Part shown: piece after piece, positions 49,561 to 64,000 of the stretch
Position numbering within the stretch: position 1 is the first letter of the stretch
How the letters are laid out: each line of letters opens with the position of its first letter
Notes under the pieces: generated by a model
Databases searched by the model: none
Seen by the model: the letters and a program-made list of their open reading frames with translations, nothing else
What the model was told of the DNA's origin: nothing
Program-made: the position numbers and the translations under genes
DNA from: Delphinus delphis
Taxonomy: Eukaryota > Chordata > Mammalia > Artiodactyla > Delphinidae
Direction: 5' to 3'
Assembly: GCF_949987515.2 (NCBI RefSeq)
Contig: NC_082694.2
Coordinates: 71,670,080-71,734,079, forward strand
Length of the DNA stretch: 64,000 nt

Positions 49561-49633
49561 ATGGCTACATACTGTGTGAGTCCAACTATACGACATTCTG
49601 TAAAAGGCAAAACTATAGACACAGCAAAAAGAC

Positions 49634-49796
49634 CTTTCCTGCATTTGCTACGAGTTTTGCTTCCCACAGGCCTTGCAGAAGCTGTGGGCTGCTCTCTTGG
49701 AACCACTCTGTGGAGACTGAAAGTCAGCTGGGGCAATCTGGCATACTGCCTGGCCTTCTCTAGTTCTTTAAAATTCTTTTAAGGTACATCGTTTTC
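49634..49796 (-). pseudogene. FAM228A: FAM228A sixth coding exon with a +1 insertion
   Basis: Acceptor cttcctgtag. It begins GKRCTLKEF and then meets TAA at 49,770-49,768 because TTT is TTTT here. Dropping one T restores KELEKARQYARLPQLTFSL and a frame open to the end at SKCRK. The donor gtcttt is weak. The three indels sum to -6, so the last piece is back in the original frame, but the earlier TGA precedes it. Confidence 0.82.
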
Positions 49797-49866
49797 CTAC
49801 AGGAAGATAAAAATCTAAATCAACACTCTTAAAGTCAACTCCAGTCACTCTTGGGGTAGGAAATCA

Positions 49867-51336
<1,470 letters not shown>

Positions 51337-51415
51337 CTTTCCATAATTTGAGTCCTTTTTTCTCATATAAAAAGGATCGTATACTTCAGGATCATAAGTC
51401 TCCAAATATAATTTC
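51337..51415 (-). pseudogene. FAM228A: FAM228A fourth coding exon with a -2 frameshift
   Basis: Acceptor ttttttttaaag, donor gtaagt. The phase 0 start reads EIIFGDL then stop, whereas the family core TYDPEVYDPFYMRKKD continues in another frame. The length of 79 nt instead of 81 shows two bases missing at about 51,397, just before the YDP motif. The C-terminal part is otherwise conserved. Confidence 0.82.
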
Positions 51416-53172
51416 CTTTAAAAAAAAATAAGTACACTTAAGAGCAAAGCATTACATTTAAACGTGCTTTAGTATATTTCTTGTTTTTGCAAGATTCAAA
51501 AAAGCCAAATACTTTATTCCATTTCTTATATAAAAATCATAGATTCAAAGGGTTGGAAGAAATCTCAGAAGTAATTGAGATTGCAGTGAGAGTCCACCAC
51601 CTTCTGGGAGAAGTAATCATCCAGCTTTAGTCTCATGTCATCCACTAGCCTTGTTTGAGAACCTTCTGCTCCATTCTTGGTCATTCTAACCACCAGAAAG
51701 CTTGTCCTTAAGACAGAGCTGAAGTCTGCCTTGTCACTGCCAGTTCTCCCCGTGAAGCAACACAAAACACAACTACTCTTCATCCACATGTCAGCCTTTT
51801 ACAATATGTACTTAAAGGTTTCATTTCCTCTTGTATCGTCTCTGCCTTGGGCTAAATATGCTGTATTTCTTTCCACTTTTCCTCCTGTGAAGTGTTGTCC
51901 AGCTCCACCCTCTTCTAAAGGTTCTGTAACTGGTGACTATCCCCAGGTGGACAGGTTGGGCCTGATGCTTCCCACTCGAAGCACCGCCTCTCAATACAGC
52001 CTAAGAACTCAGATGGTTTCTTGGAAGCCAGCTCACACGGCTGACTCACACTGAATTTACTGTCATTTTAAATCACTTAGAGTTCAACACATGGCTTTTC
52101 TAAGGCATGGCTTCCCCATCCTACACTTGTGTGATCACATTTCTGGGCATACTTGGAAGACGTTGCACTTTGGTTTCAAAGTGACCTGGATTCAACCTTG
52201 AGCTCTGTCTCTTAGGGCATTTAGGAAGAAGTAGTTAACATACACGTCCAGAAATTTTGCTCAGTAAATATACCTAAATACTCTAACATTCCAGTCAAAC
52301 TACTCTAGATCTCTGCTAAATACCTGGAAATTTAGGTGGGCCTTAATGTCAAAAGAGGGTCCTGATCTCAAAGTTAAAATAGAAAACTCTTCCATAGAAG
52401 AAGCCAAAATTTTGTTCTTGTTTTGTAAAACCAAACTGAATAACAGAGGGTATAAACTGGTGATCCCTTCACCTCATGGTTGACTAACTCAACAGCCATG
52501 GAAACCGCTTCTCCTTTGCCCACAACCTATTAGAGAGATTGGAAAGGCACACACTCTTTCCTGGCTCTGCTTTTAGCTAGGACTTGGCATGTGACCCAGT
52601 TATGGCCAATGAGACCTGAGGGGAAATCTGCTAGGAGCTTCTGGGGACTCTTTTTGCTTCCTGATCACAAAGGATGAGATGAGGTGTAAGAAAAGGACCC
52701 CCTGGCATCATTTCTCACCCTTTCTTCCTGCCTTGAACACAGACCTAATACCTGGAGCTGTAAGCAACCAAATGTGCTTTCAAATGTGAGGGTCACGGGC
52801 AGAAACTGAAAATATTCAGGATAGCAGAATAGAACAACAGGAAAAAACCTGACATTAATGACATTGTTATGCCGCCAGAACCCACCATGAGACCACCTAT
52901 CCCTCTATTTCTTATTAACCAATAAATGTTCTTATGGTTTAAGCCACTGTTATTCGATTAACATTTACCTAAAAGCATTCCTGATAAATCTAGTTCCAAA
53001 TCAACACTTCTATTCCCTCTACCTGGAATTTCAGGTTTAAAAATGCAGTAGGTTGTATCACAGTTCCATGAATTCATCTTAAATACAAAAATAAATTTGA
53101 GACTCTTTGCATAAATAAAAATGCTGACCCAACTTTTCAAATAATGCTTCATTAAAAAAAAAAAACTCTCAT
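51416..53172. other. FAM228A intron with an old repeat
   Basis: About 52,520-52,960 has the text of an old element 3' end ('catgtgacccagttatggcc', 'gtttaagccactgttattcg'), probably old L1 or LTR. The rest is unique. Confidence 0.4.
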
Positions 53173-53310
53173 GGGATTTCCCTGGTGGTCCAGTGGTGAA
53201 GACTCCGTGCTTCCACTGCAGGGGGCACGGGTTCCAGCCCTAGCTGGGAAACTAAGATCCCACATACTACATGTCTTGTGGCATGGCCAAAATAAATAAA
53301 ATAAATAAAA
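53173..53310 (+). repeat. CHR-type SINE, short variant
   Basis: Forward copy gggatttccctggtggtcca, then an A/T-rich (aaataaat) tail. It lies about 60 nt from the FAM228A third coding exon. Confidence 0.88.
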
Positions 53311-53370
53311 ATAAAAACCCCATGTTCCAGTGATTCTAAAGCTGCCAAAAAAAAAAAAAAATTCTCATAC

Positions 53371-53557
53371 CGTTTTATTTGTGTGCTTTAAAAAATATTC
53401 AGAATTCTCTTGTTTTTTCCAACCCTTTATATGAAATTACTTTTTCCATAATTCTCTGCTGAAGAGGCTTTGCAACATTTTCAGTCCATTTTTTATGTAA
53501 CAACTCTTTTCTTCTTTCCTTAAAAACATCCAGATGCTGAAAATACGTATCCAATCT
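53371..53557 (-). pseudogene. FAM228A: FAM228A third coding exon with a -5 frameshift
   Basis: Acceptor ttacttccttag, donor gtatga. The frame reads RLDTYFQHLDVFKERRKELL, then HKKWTENVAKPLQQRIMEKV and ISYKGLEKT, then TGA at 53,401-53,399. One frame over, directly after, the family text QENSEYFLKHTNKT appears and runs cleanly to the donor. The exon is 187 nt; flanking exons are phase 0, so 192 is expected and five bases are missing near 53,410. Seen: broken frame. Known: FAM228 has this stretch continuous. Confidence 0.85.
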
Positions 53558-53606
53558 CTAAGGAAGTAATACAAACAAGGAAAACAAATTATTAAGAAGT
53601 TTTCCA

Positions 53607-54176
53607 GGCTTCCCTGGTGGCGCAGTGGTTGAGAGTCCGCCTGTCGATGCAGGGGACGTGGGTCTGTGCCCCGGTCCAGGAAGATCCCACATGCCGCGGA
53701 GCGGCTGCGCCCGTGAGCCATGGCTGCTGAGCCTGCGCGTCCGGAGCCTGGTGCTCCGCAACGGGAGAGACCACAACTGTGAGAGGCCCACGTATCGCAA
53801 AAAAAAAAAAAAAAAAAAAAAAACTGAATTTTGGGCTTCCCTGTGGCGCAGTGGTTTAGAGTCCGCCTGCCGATGCAGGGGATACGGGTTCAAGCCCTGG
53901 TCTGGGAGGACCCCACATGCCGCGGAGCAACTGGGCCCGTGAGCCACAACTGCTGAGCCCACATGCCACAACTACTGAGCCCGTGTGCCACAACTACTCA
54001 AGCCCACGTGCCCAGAGCCCGTGCTCAGCAACAAGAGAAGCCGTCGCAATGAGAAGCCCACGCGCCGCGATGAAGAGTAGGCCCCGCTCGCCACAACTAG
54101 AGAAAGCCCGCGTGCAGCAACAGGGACCCAGCTCAGCCAAAAAAATAAATTAAATAAATAAATTTATTTTTTAAAA
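53607..54176 (+). mobile_element. CHR-type SINE dimer flanked by one target-site duplication
   Basis: Two forward SINEs in tandem: a young-type unit at 53,607-53,823 with a long A tail, a short linker, and an older-type unit at 53,833-54,176. A perfect 13-nt duplication aagaagttttcca lies just outside the pair at 53,594-53,606 and 54,177-54,189. No separate duplication is visible round the inner unit. Confidence 0.85.
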
Positions 54177-54189
54177 AAGAAGTTTTCCA

Positions 54190-55113
54190 TTTATTTTCAT
54201 TTGAATAAGCGGGGCGGGGGGTGGGGGCGGAGAACACTTGTTCCCACTCCTCAGCTCTCAGCACATTCAGGCTGCAAAGTCATAGAATAAGATATTTGAA
54301 GAACAGTATAAATTTCAGAAAGAGAACCTGAGAGCACAGAGCAGAAAGAACCCATGAACAGTTTGACACCACAACTGTGCCTCCAGATTAAACCACATCC
54401 AAACCACTCCTAACTCAGAAAACTCCTGCTTCTTTTTAAGAATTCAAAGCATTCTCTGGTCACCATTCCATGTCTCCAGCCTTCATTATCAGTAAAGACT
54501 GTGATAAAAGTGGTAGAAGAAAAAGAGCCTAGACTTGCATCAGCACCTCTCTCTCTTTTATAAAGGAGGGTAAACCCACCTACCTCTTTTGATGCTCAAA
54601 TGAGAATATATATAAACTTCCTTTATAAATTATAAGCCACAGTACAAATGTTAACGTATTATACACCAAATTTCAATCCCTCTCATTGAGATGAAAACGT
54701 CCTTAAATTTATTAATTCCATAGTGACGATCAGTACTGATTGGTCATTATCCTTAAATACTAATTCATCTCTTGTGGCTTTACATATTCCCACTGTGATG
54801 TAGGAACATATGAGAGAGGGGTAGATTTTAGGAAAGAATTTCTATTCAGTAACAGGACAAAGACGGGGAGCAGTTAGAACAATCTCTCAGATCCCTTAAG
54901 GATAGATCTGGGACTCCCAACCTCCTAGTGATTCTGCAAGGAGATGGCACAATCTCAGATCTATGTAGTATGAATGGGTGATTCAGAGGAGGTTCGTTCT
55001 CCCAGAAAAATGAATCTCTCTGACATGGTAACATCCTCTTGGCCACACTGCTCTGTATCACTCTTGTTTACGTAGAACACACTTGGAATCCACTCTCTGT
55101 AGCCAACTCTTAC
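54190..55113. other. FAM228A intron, unique
   Basis: No repeat or gene recognised; G-rich gggcggggggtgggggcgg at 54,210-54,228 could form a G-quadruplex. Confidence 0.4.
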
Positions 55114-55182
55114 CTTTGCAACATAATTTTCTCTAAATAATATCACGTATACAGCTTCATCAATGTCTTCTCTAGCCAATGC
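55114..55182 (-). CDS. FAM228A: FAM228A second coding exon
   Basis: Acceptor tgtaattttag and donor gtaaga on the minus strand. 23 codons, ALAREDIDEAVYVILFREN then YVAK. Phase 0 at both ends and intact. Confidence 0.88.
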
Positions 55183-55289
55183 CTAAAATTACAGAATTAA
55201 ATATTAGCATTTAGATCCTGAAGAAACAAACCAGTGACAAAATACAGTGTATTTTACCAATAGTTTGAGTGTAAATCTAACATCTGTAC

Positions 55290-55480
55290 CTCAAAACATA
55301 TTTTGTAACTTTTTATTATGGAAATTTTCAAACACAATTCTCCACGAACCCATCACCCAGGTTCAACAATGATCAACTCAGAGTCGATCTTATTTCATCC
55401 AAATCCCTACTCACTCCCCTGCCCCCCACCCAGATTATTTTGAATCAAATCCCTTACATCACACCATTATTTTTAAAGTA
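55290..55480 (-). repeat. Old L1 3'-end-like fragment, antisense
   Basis: 'tattatggaaattttcaaac' and 'gaacccatcacccaggttca' followed by 'attattttgaatcaaatccc' match the reverse strand of a common old L1 3' region; strongly diverged. Confidence 0.4.
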
Positions 55481-57160
<1,680 letters not shown>

Positions 57161-57189
57161 CTAAACCTGTTTCAAAAAGGGGGTGATTA

Positions 57190-57610
57190 GGCTCCCCGAC
57201 CCGTGGCCTTAAGGACCCAATCAGGCAACGCCTCAGGGTCTGCCCGGGGCTGGGCCCCCCTGGGCCACACCGCCGAGGGGCCACCGTGGGTGGTCACAGG
57301 CCTGGGCTGCCTTCTGCTCCCCACCTCGGGCTCTGCGCTCGGGGCGCTCTGGGGCCGGTGGCACGGCGACTCACTGTTCTGGGAGGGGAAGGGGAGCTCC
57401 TCTAAAAACAAATTAAAGCACTACGCTTAGACCCCAGCCCCTCTTCCCGCAAGCCCCCTACACCTCTCTCCACAGGGGGCGCAGAAAGGAAGGAGCCGCC
57501 CCCACCCCCACCACCCCCCGCCACCGCTCGGGCTCGCCGCCACCCCGGCCTCTCCGTGCGACGTCCGCCAGGCCTTCAACCGTCCAATACGACACCACCC
57601 CAGGTTTTAG
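57190..57610 (-). promoter_or_regulatory. FAM228A: GC-rich block, probable FAM228A promoter / CpG island
   Basis: The segment upstream of the FAM228A ATG is strikingly GC-rich with many CpG dinucleotides (for example ccgccaccgctcgggctcgc, cctctccgtgcgacgtccgc), in contrast to AT-rich flanks. It lies 190-610 nt 5' of the start codon. No TATA box identified. Inference from composition and position. Confidence 0.6.
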
Positions 57611-57670
57611 TTTAAAATATACATATATATAAATTTAGGTCATGTAAATTAATCCTAAAGAGAACTTACC

Positions 57671-57736
57671 ATTTATCTGTATGATCCAGGGCAACAAGAA
57701 GAAGCGAGGATTGATTTTTAGTGCCCCTTTTGCCTA
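57671..57736 (-). other. Orphan splice-bounded candidate exon
   Basis: On the minus strand a good acceptor (gttttccttag) and a consensus donor (atg|gtaagt) enclose 66 nt with an open frame. It lies upstream of the GC block, so it could be a 5' exon of FAM228A or a skipped FAM228B exon. No family match; a chance pair of sites is possible. Confidence 0.3.
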
Positions 57737-58133
57737 AGGAAAACAAAAGTCTCTCCTCCTATGCTCCAGGTCCTAAGTCTTCTGTGACTAGGAGTCAAAC
57801 TCAACATGAGCCAGAGGGGTAATCAAAATGAATTTTTATAACTTTGCAGACTCAGAATCAGCACGTGGGTAATCAAAATGAATTTTTAAATTTTCTAAAG
57901 ACTGCTGGAGAAACCTGGGGAGAATATGTGGGTGTGGATTTTAAGGGTGCCTGACAATTTAGGGAAAGAGCAAGTGAACTGAGATGGGTGCTAAGTAAGG
58001 TAGCTATTAGTATTTTTATTGTATCTTTCAGGCAACATTTCTTAACTCCTGGGGAAATACATTTGCAGTAACTGTCAATATACAGTACTGTCATTTCTTA
58101 ATGATCATACAGACACTGGACTCAAAGATGAAG
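57737..58133. other. Intergenic stretch, local duplication only
   Basis: The segment gtaatcaaaatgaattttta occurs twice, 50 nt apart (57,819 and 57,869). Nothing else recognised. Confidence 0.5.
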
Positions 58134-58139
58134 TTTATT
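58134..58139 (-). terminator. Candidate polyadenylation signal on the minus strand
   Basis: AATAAA in context gcaataaac. An acceptor-like site lies 150 nt upstream at 58,291. Could be the 3' end of a minus-strand transcript such as FAM228B, but this is unproven. Confidence 0.3.
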
Positions 58140-59577
58140 GCAGATGCTCTTCTTAGACACAGAACAATTCTTGAGCGCCTTTCTTGCTCCTCATCCTGAA
58201 TGATTCCTGCTGGCAGATGGCTTCCTTTGAAGCAGCCTTCTTTTGTGTCCTCTTTTACCAGCCAAGGCTCAGGGTGTGTGCTCCTTGGTTGCTAAAATCT
58301 TTTGAAAATGACAGAAAAGTGTAATTGATACAGGGATGAGGGGCTTACAAGAGCAGAAAGAATTCCTCTGCTTTAGCTGAGCTGATCTCCCTGAAACCTA
58401 GCCCTCCTGTTGGCGCTAAGTGACTTGGAGGCAGGGTCCCCACCTAAAGCTCCTGACTCAGCCTCTCCTCACTCTATCTGGATTCAGAAACAAGGAGCTT
58501 CCGGGACAGAGCCAACCCTATTATAGGTGGGGTAGAGCACTGATGTGTGATATGATTTGAGGGACCCCTATGGTCCTGCTTTCTGATGTCAATATGCCTG
58601 GAGTGCTAATTTACACTAGGATTATTGTGATTTATAAAATACTAGGTTCCCTTCTCTTTTCAAACCTCTGAATCTCTGTCCGCCTTCACTATCAGCTGAT
58701 GGATGACCTTCTGACTTATGTGAGGAAACAAATTAAACAGAAGTAAACAATCTTCCTTCACAAAATTCACCAAGCTGGTTTCATCTATGGCTATGCCCTC
58801 TGCCTTCCTTCCTCTTGTAATGATGGATTGTCCTGACCTCAAGTCGTGGATCCTACCTCTCCACAGGTAAAGGAGGTGGGAGGGTGGAGGAATGGATGAG
58901 GTAGAGTATTTTAAGTAGAGAAGTCAGAGAAGGCTTCTCTGGAGAGATGATGTTTGTGCAGAAGTCTGAGTGACCTGAGAAAATGAGACATGGAGAGATC
59001 TGTGGAAGGAGTGTTCCAGGCAGATGGGCTGGTAGAGGCAAAAGCCTGAGATGGGGGTGAGGTTGACGCGTTCACACAACAAGAAAAGGAACATAGTGAG
59101 CGTGGAAAGAAAGGCAGGTGATACAGGTGGGGAGGAGGCAGGTGCCCAATCGTATAGGAGGTTAGAGGCCATGATAAGGAGTTAGAATAAAATTCAAAGT
59201 GTGAGGGGAGGCCATTAGAAGGTTTTGAGTAGGGGAGAATTCTGATCTAATTAACACTTTTAAAAGAATATGGTGCTGCATGGGGAACTGATTATACAGG
59301 GGCGAGAGCAGAAGCAGGAAAATGAGTTAGGAGGCTAATGCAATAGGCCAGGTAAGATCACAGAGGCTTGAACCAGTGGTAGTAGTGAAGAATTGAGAAG
59401 TGAACGAGCTAACAGAGCTCATTACCTATAAGACATGCGAACTGAGTGAAAGCAAGAAATAAAAAATGACTCCTAGACTTTTATCCTAGGGGTCCTTTTT
59501 GGATTATAGTCCTATTCACTGAACTAAGAGAAATTTGGCAGGAAGAGGGGCAGAGTGCAAAATTAAGACTAATCCTT
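58140..59577. other. FAM228B region, old repeat, no coding exon certain
   Basis: About 58,900-59,420 is a second copy of the LINE2-class-like family found at 13 kb ('gtgttccaggcagatgggct', 'gaggctaatgcaataggcca'). The rest is unique. Confidence 0.4.
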
Positions 59578-59693
59578 GGGACTTCCCTGGTGGTCCAGTG
59601 GTTAAGACTCCGTGCTTCCACTTCAGGGGCCACGGATTCAATCCCTGGTAGGGGAACTAAGATCCCACATGCCATGTGGTGTAGCCAAAAAAA
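59578..59693 (+). repeat. CHR-type SINE, short variant
   Basis: Forward copy ggacttccctggtggtccag, A-tail; imperfect flanking duplication aga(c/a)taatcct. Confidence 0.88.
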
Positions 59694-60479
59694 AAAGAAT
59701 AATCCTGTTTGGGGCTGGTTATATCAAGAGACCCATAACCAGTACAGTACATAAGAAGGGTGTGTAGGGTGTGATTACAAAGCAACTTATTGTATTGTTT
59801 TTCCTCACTGTCCATTTAAACCTGTTTGGTTGGGTAGTTCTCCAGCAACTTCCTGTTTTATTTCCTCATTGCAATTACTAGCTCAAGTGATATATATTTG
59901 CCTGTTTATTGTCTGTCTCCCATCAAAATGTGAGCTCCTTGAGATCAGAGATTTATCTGTCTTGTTTACCTCTAGTCTCCAGCCTTTCAAACACTGCCTG
60001 GTTCAGAGAAGGTTCTTGTTAAAATTTGAGGAAGAAAGCAAGCAAGCACATGGGAGGATACTAAAACATGACAGTAAAAGGAGTGAAACCACAAAATTAA
60101 ATCTTAATACATTTACCGTGAGTTAAAAAAAAGTAGCCCCCTTATCCTTTAGGAGTGGGGAAACAGAGTCAGAAAAGAAGTATGATAGATTGACTGTAGA
60201 CTCAGACAAACAAATCATTTCCCTATTGATTTCTAACTGGGAGATGGGGAGGATAGGCTGTGACTTCTCCTTCAAATCCACTCCTAACAGAAGCTACACT
60301 CCAGAGACTCGGGACACAGGGTGTAGAGAAGAGAACTGAAGGGAAGTGGCCCCTAGACCGGGAAGCAGTAGGCTAGCCTAGACAAGTCAAATGGCACCAA
60401 GTTTAACCAAAGTCACCTTAGGATGAGAAATCTGTGAACAACTACATTCCTATACATTTTACATTTGGGGACTTTTACT

Positions 60480-60980
60480 TTTTAAACTTTACTTAATAAC
60501 TCAGTATATGGTCCTTTTGAAAATTTTTGCCTTTCTTGGCTAAATTAAGGGGAACAAAATTTGGGGCCTGGCTTGAGTGTGGTAACTGGTAAATGTGGTA
60601 GAGAGATGGTAGAGATGGTGGAGGGATGGAAGAAGGGCAAAATCAGGAGAGGGAGCTAGGGAAATCCTACAGTCCACCTTCTAGAGGACACCTCTATTGT
60701 GCAGCTGCCAGGGGCAACTCTCTTCATTCCCTCTGAACCAAGGAAACCTGCCTCAGTTTCTTCTACTCACTCCCTTTTGGCAGGGGGAGAGGGTAGGGAG
60801 GGTGGCCCACTGCTTCCTGTCTTCCGGGAAGACTGCCATACAGAGAAGTTGTTCCCAGCAGCTCAGATTTTGGTATCAGCAATTGCTGCCTTGTGTATTA
60901 CAAGATGGAACTACACCGGCTCTCACCGCATCCTGGTCCTCATCCCTGTCTGCCTCCTAGCTCAAGAAAGTTCAAGGAAG
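60480..60980 (+). repeat. LTR-like repeat, diverged relative of the one at 46 kb
   Basis: Shares 'gaacaaaattt..gg.ctgg' and '.gagct.ggaaatcct' motifs with 45,990-46,190 and has a similar later CT-rich part. Old; ends and class uncertain. Confidence 0.35.
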
Positions 60981-62134
60981 AAAAGTGCCCTTTAGAGTTG
61001 GCCTCTTTGGGACTTGGATTCTATCCTTCCTGATAACATAGAGGTTCTTTTTCCAGAAAGGATGACCCTGTGTTTCCAGAGGGAGGAACCAGAAAGGAAA
61101 AAATTCTCCTATCAACTCAATTGTAGCATTTAATATTTTATTTAAATTTGAAGCTGATGAGTTCTATATGAATTTACACATTTTTATGAAAAATAAACCC
61201 AAATAAATAGCATTACCTTGCTCTAGTAATATTTTCATCTGAAATTTCATTGCTGCTTAATCAAATAGCTGAGTGAGGGTTCTCTGGCATATATGAGCCC
61301 GTCACAGAAGTGTCCACTGTGGCTTCCCTGGGAAGGTCTAACTCTACCAAAGACAAACATGCCTCTTCCACCTCGATGCTGTAATTGGTATGCTTCCCTA
61401 ATTCATGGAAGAAAATATAATCTTCCTCCTTCCTCCAGGGGGAGCTCATGAATTTAAGCCTCTAGTTTAAGCCCCTAGGTACTCCAACAATGCAATATTC
61501 TCCTTCATATCTGAGTCACACTCTGCTATAAAAGACATTAAAGGACAAAACCTCTCCTTTTATACAATATATAAAAATTAAATAGGATTAAGATGTTTAT
61601 TATCCTAAAACCTGACTCATACAAATATGTATGAGACCATGGCAGTTACAGATTGCAGAGGAACTTATTACTCTTTTGGAGCCTAACAGAAAAGAGTGAT
61701 GCTAAAGCATTCCATCTTTTAAGGATTTCAGCTACCAAGTGAATAGGGCTTAATTTCAATACTTCCTATTATCCCTCAACTTCAGCTCCCATTCAAAAAA
61801 GCAGCAAAGTGTTAAACCACACCTCAAAAACACTGAGAAGTCCACAATGGCGAGCACCATCTCTAACAGTTATCTGTTTCTACTTTAAATCACTAAAAAG
61901 ACCCTCATGAGGCAACCAGTTGTTCTCTCTGCGGGACATGTCAGAATCAAGCATCTCTAAGAGCCCTCTGGCTTCTGCCACGTTGTATTTATTCAACAAA
62001 TTCTGAGTTTATTCAGAATGAGGAAAGGGAAACTACTGCAGCTTACTTTCGAGCTTTTTAGGAACAGAGAACTAACTGTAAGCCAACCTCCTAAACATCA
62101 TGTAAGCTCACTTATCTTCTGCCTTGCTAGGTTC
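60981..62134. other. FAM228B region, unique; one coding-looking frame
   Basis: A 62-codon minus-strand frame (61,261-61,449) ends near a donor-like aag|gtaatg at 61,215. It has a coding-like composition (EVEEACLSLVELDLPREATV) but no family match, and two other frames are also open, so no gene is called. Confidence 0.35.
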
Positions 62135-62785
62135 TTTTTTTTATTATTATCAAGTTTTACTACAATATAATTTATGCACCATAAAATTCACCCATTTTAA
62201 ATGCACAAATCAATGATTTTTAGTGTATCTCCAGAGTTGTGTAACCACCACCATGATCTAGTTTTAGAACATTTCTATCAGTCCAAAACCTCATGCTCAC
62301 TTACAGTCACTCTCCATTCCCAACTCCAGCCCCAGGCAACCAATAATCAACTTCCTGTCTCTATAGATTTGCTTTTGCTGAACATTACACTTAAATATAA
62401 ATAGAATAAAAATTGTGATTGTATTCTTTCACTGAGTATAATAGTTTTGAAGTTCATCCGTGTTGTATAGCAAGTGTAAGTACTTCTTTTCCTCTTAATT
62501 TCCAAATAATATTCCATGTATGGATGCACCACATTTTGTTTATCCATTCACCACTTTATGAACATCTGGGTGGTTTCCACTTTTGGGCTATTATGAATAA
62601 TGGTGCCATGTACACCCACTCATACACAAGCCTTTATGTGGCCATATATTTCCATTTCTCCTGGATAGAAACCTAGGAGTTAAATTGCTGGTCACTTGGT
62701 AATTTAATGTTTAACTTTTTGAGAAACTGACAAACTGTTTTCCAAAGTTGCTGCACCATTTTACATTCCCTTCAACAATGTCTGA
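62135..62785 (-). repeat. L1 3'UTR fragment, antisense
   Basis: 'ttactacaatataatttatg', 'ccataaaattcacccatttt' and 'gggctattatgaataatgg' mark the reverse strand of an L1 3' end. It is cut by the next element at 62,785. Confidence 0.8.
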
Positions 62786-63300
62786 GGGGCATACACCCAG
62801 AGAAAACCATAATTCAAAAGGACATATGCACCCCAATGTTCACTGAAATACTATTTATAATAGCCAGGTCATGGAATCAACCTAACTGCCCACTGACAGA
62901 CGAATGGATAAAGAAGATGTGGTACATATATACAATGGAATATTACTCCGCCATAAAAAGGAACAAAATTGTGTCATTTGTAGAGACGTGGATGGACCTA
63001 GAGTCTGTCATACAGAGTGAAGTCAGAAAGAGAAAAACAAATATCGAATATTAACACATATATGTGGAATCTAGAAAAATGGTACAGATGAACTGGTTTG
63101 CAAGGCAGAAATTGAGACACAGATGTGGAGAACAAACATATGGACACCAAGGGGGGAAAGTGTGTGCGTGGGGGGGGGATGAATTGGGAGATTGGGATTG
63201 ACATATATACACTAATATGTATAAAATAGATAACTAATAAGAACCTGCTGTATAAAACAAAATAAAATTCAAAAAAAAAGAAGTAAAAAAAACCCAAGAA
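62786..63300 (+). mobile_element. 5'-truncated L1 3' end, inserted into the L1 fragment before it
   Basis: Forward L1 end: 'taatagccaggtcatggaat', 'aatggaatattactccgcca', then the 3'UTR and an A-rich tail. The 12-nt duplication aacaatgtctga at 62,774-62,785 and 63,301-63,312 is perfect, proving insertion into the older antisense L1. The two L1 pieces form an inverted pair. Confidence 0.88.
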
Positions 63301-63312
63301 AACAATGTCTGA

Positions 63313-63935
<623 letters not shown>

Positions 63936-64000
63936 TTAATAAGATAACAGGTGTGAGAGGATGTCCTGAAAACAATATTAGCTTGCATTTATACAGAAAT

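Noticed and set aside
53607..53830. tRNA-like box A and box B sequences
   Set aside because: These belong to tRNA-derived SINE heads; no complete cloverleaf with an intact anticodon arm was found.

Overview
This is a mammalian nuclear window: exons with GT-AG introns, dense interspersed repeats and no prokaryotic features. The SINEs point to a cetacean. At least a dozen tRNA-derived copies begin cttccctggtggcgcagtgg or ttccctggtggtccagtgg, which is the signature of the whale/dolphin CHR-type family. They occur with cetartiodactyl L1 3' ends. The species cannot be fixed from sequence alone.

Positions 801-42,822 (+ strand) hold the 3' part of ITSN2 (intersectin-2). Thirteen coding exons give 601 codons: the end of SH3-D, all of SH3-E, then the DH (Cdc42 GEF), PH and C2 modules and the stop codon. 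All splice phases agree. A strong acceptor at 3,216 would create a stop codon (T|GA) exactly where the short intersectin isoforms end, so the 18.7-kb intron after SH3-E probably carries the alternative last exon of ITSN2-S. An intronic L1 (26.6-31.9 kb) carries a KPNA2 (importin alpha-1) processed pseudogene with a target-site duplication, and a SINE.

Positions 42.8-46.6 kb are intergenic. About 46.6-57.0 kb on the minus strand holds FAM228A, tail-to-tail with ITSN2 as in human 2p23.3. Six coding exons were recovered by splice logic and family motifs. Three carry frame-breaking indels (-5, -2, +1), so this copy looks inactivated. A GC-rich block at 57.2-57.6 kb is its likely promoter. At 63.8 kb a minus-strand exon with FAM228-like sequence is probably a late exon of FAM228B.

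The rest is intron or intergenic DNA built from CHR-type SINEs, MIRs, L1 fragments, one MaLR LTR, LTR-like pieces and simple repeats. No CRISPR, operon, phage or toxin system is present. The most notable items are the multiply broken FAM228A, the ITSN2-S alternative last exon with an 18-bp hairpin in its UTR, the pseudogene-in-L1 nesting, and a SINE dimer flanked by a single target-site duplication.
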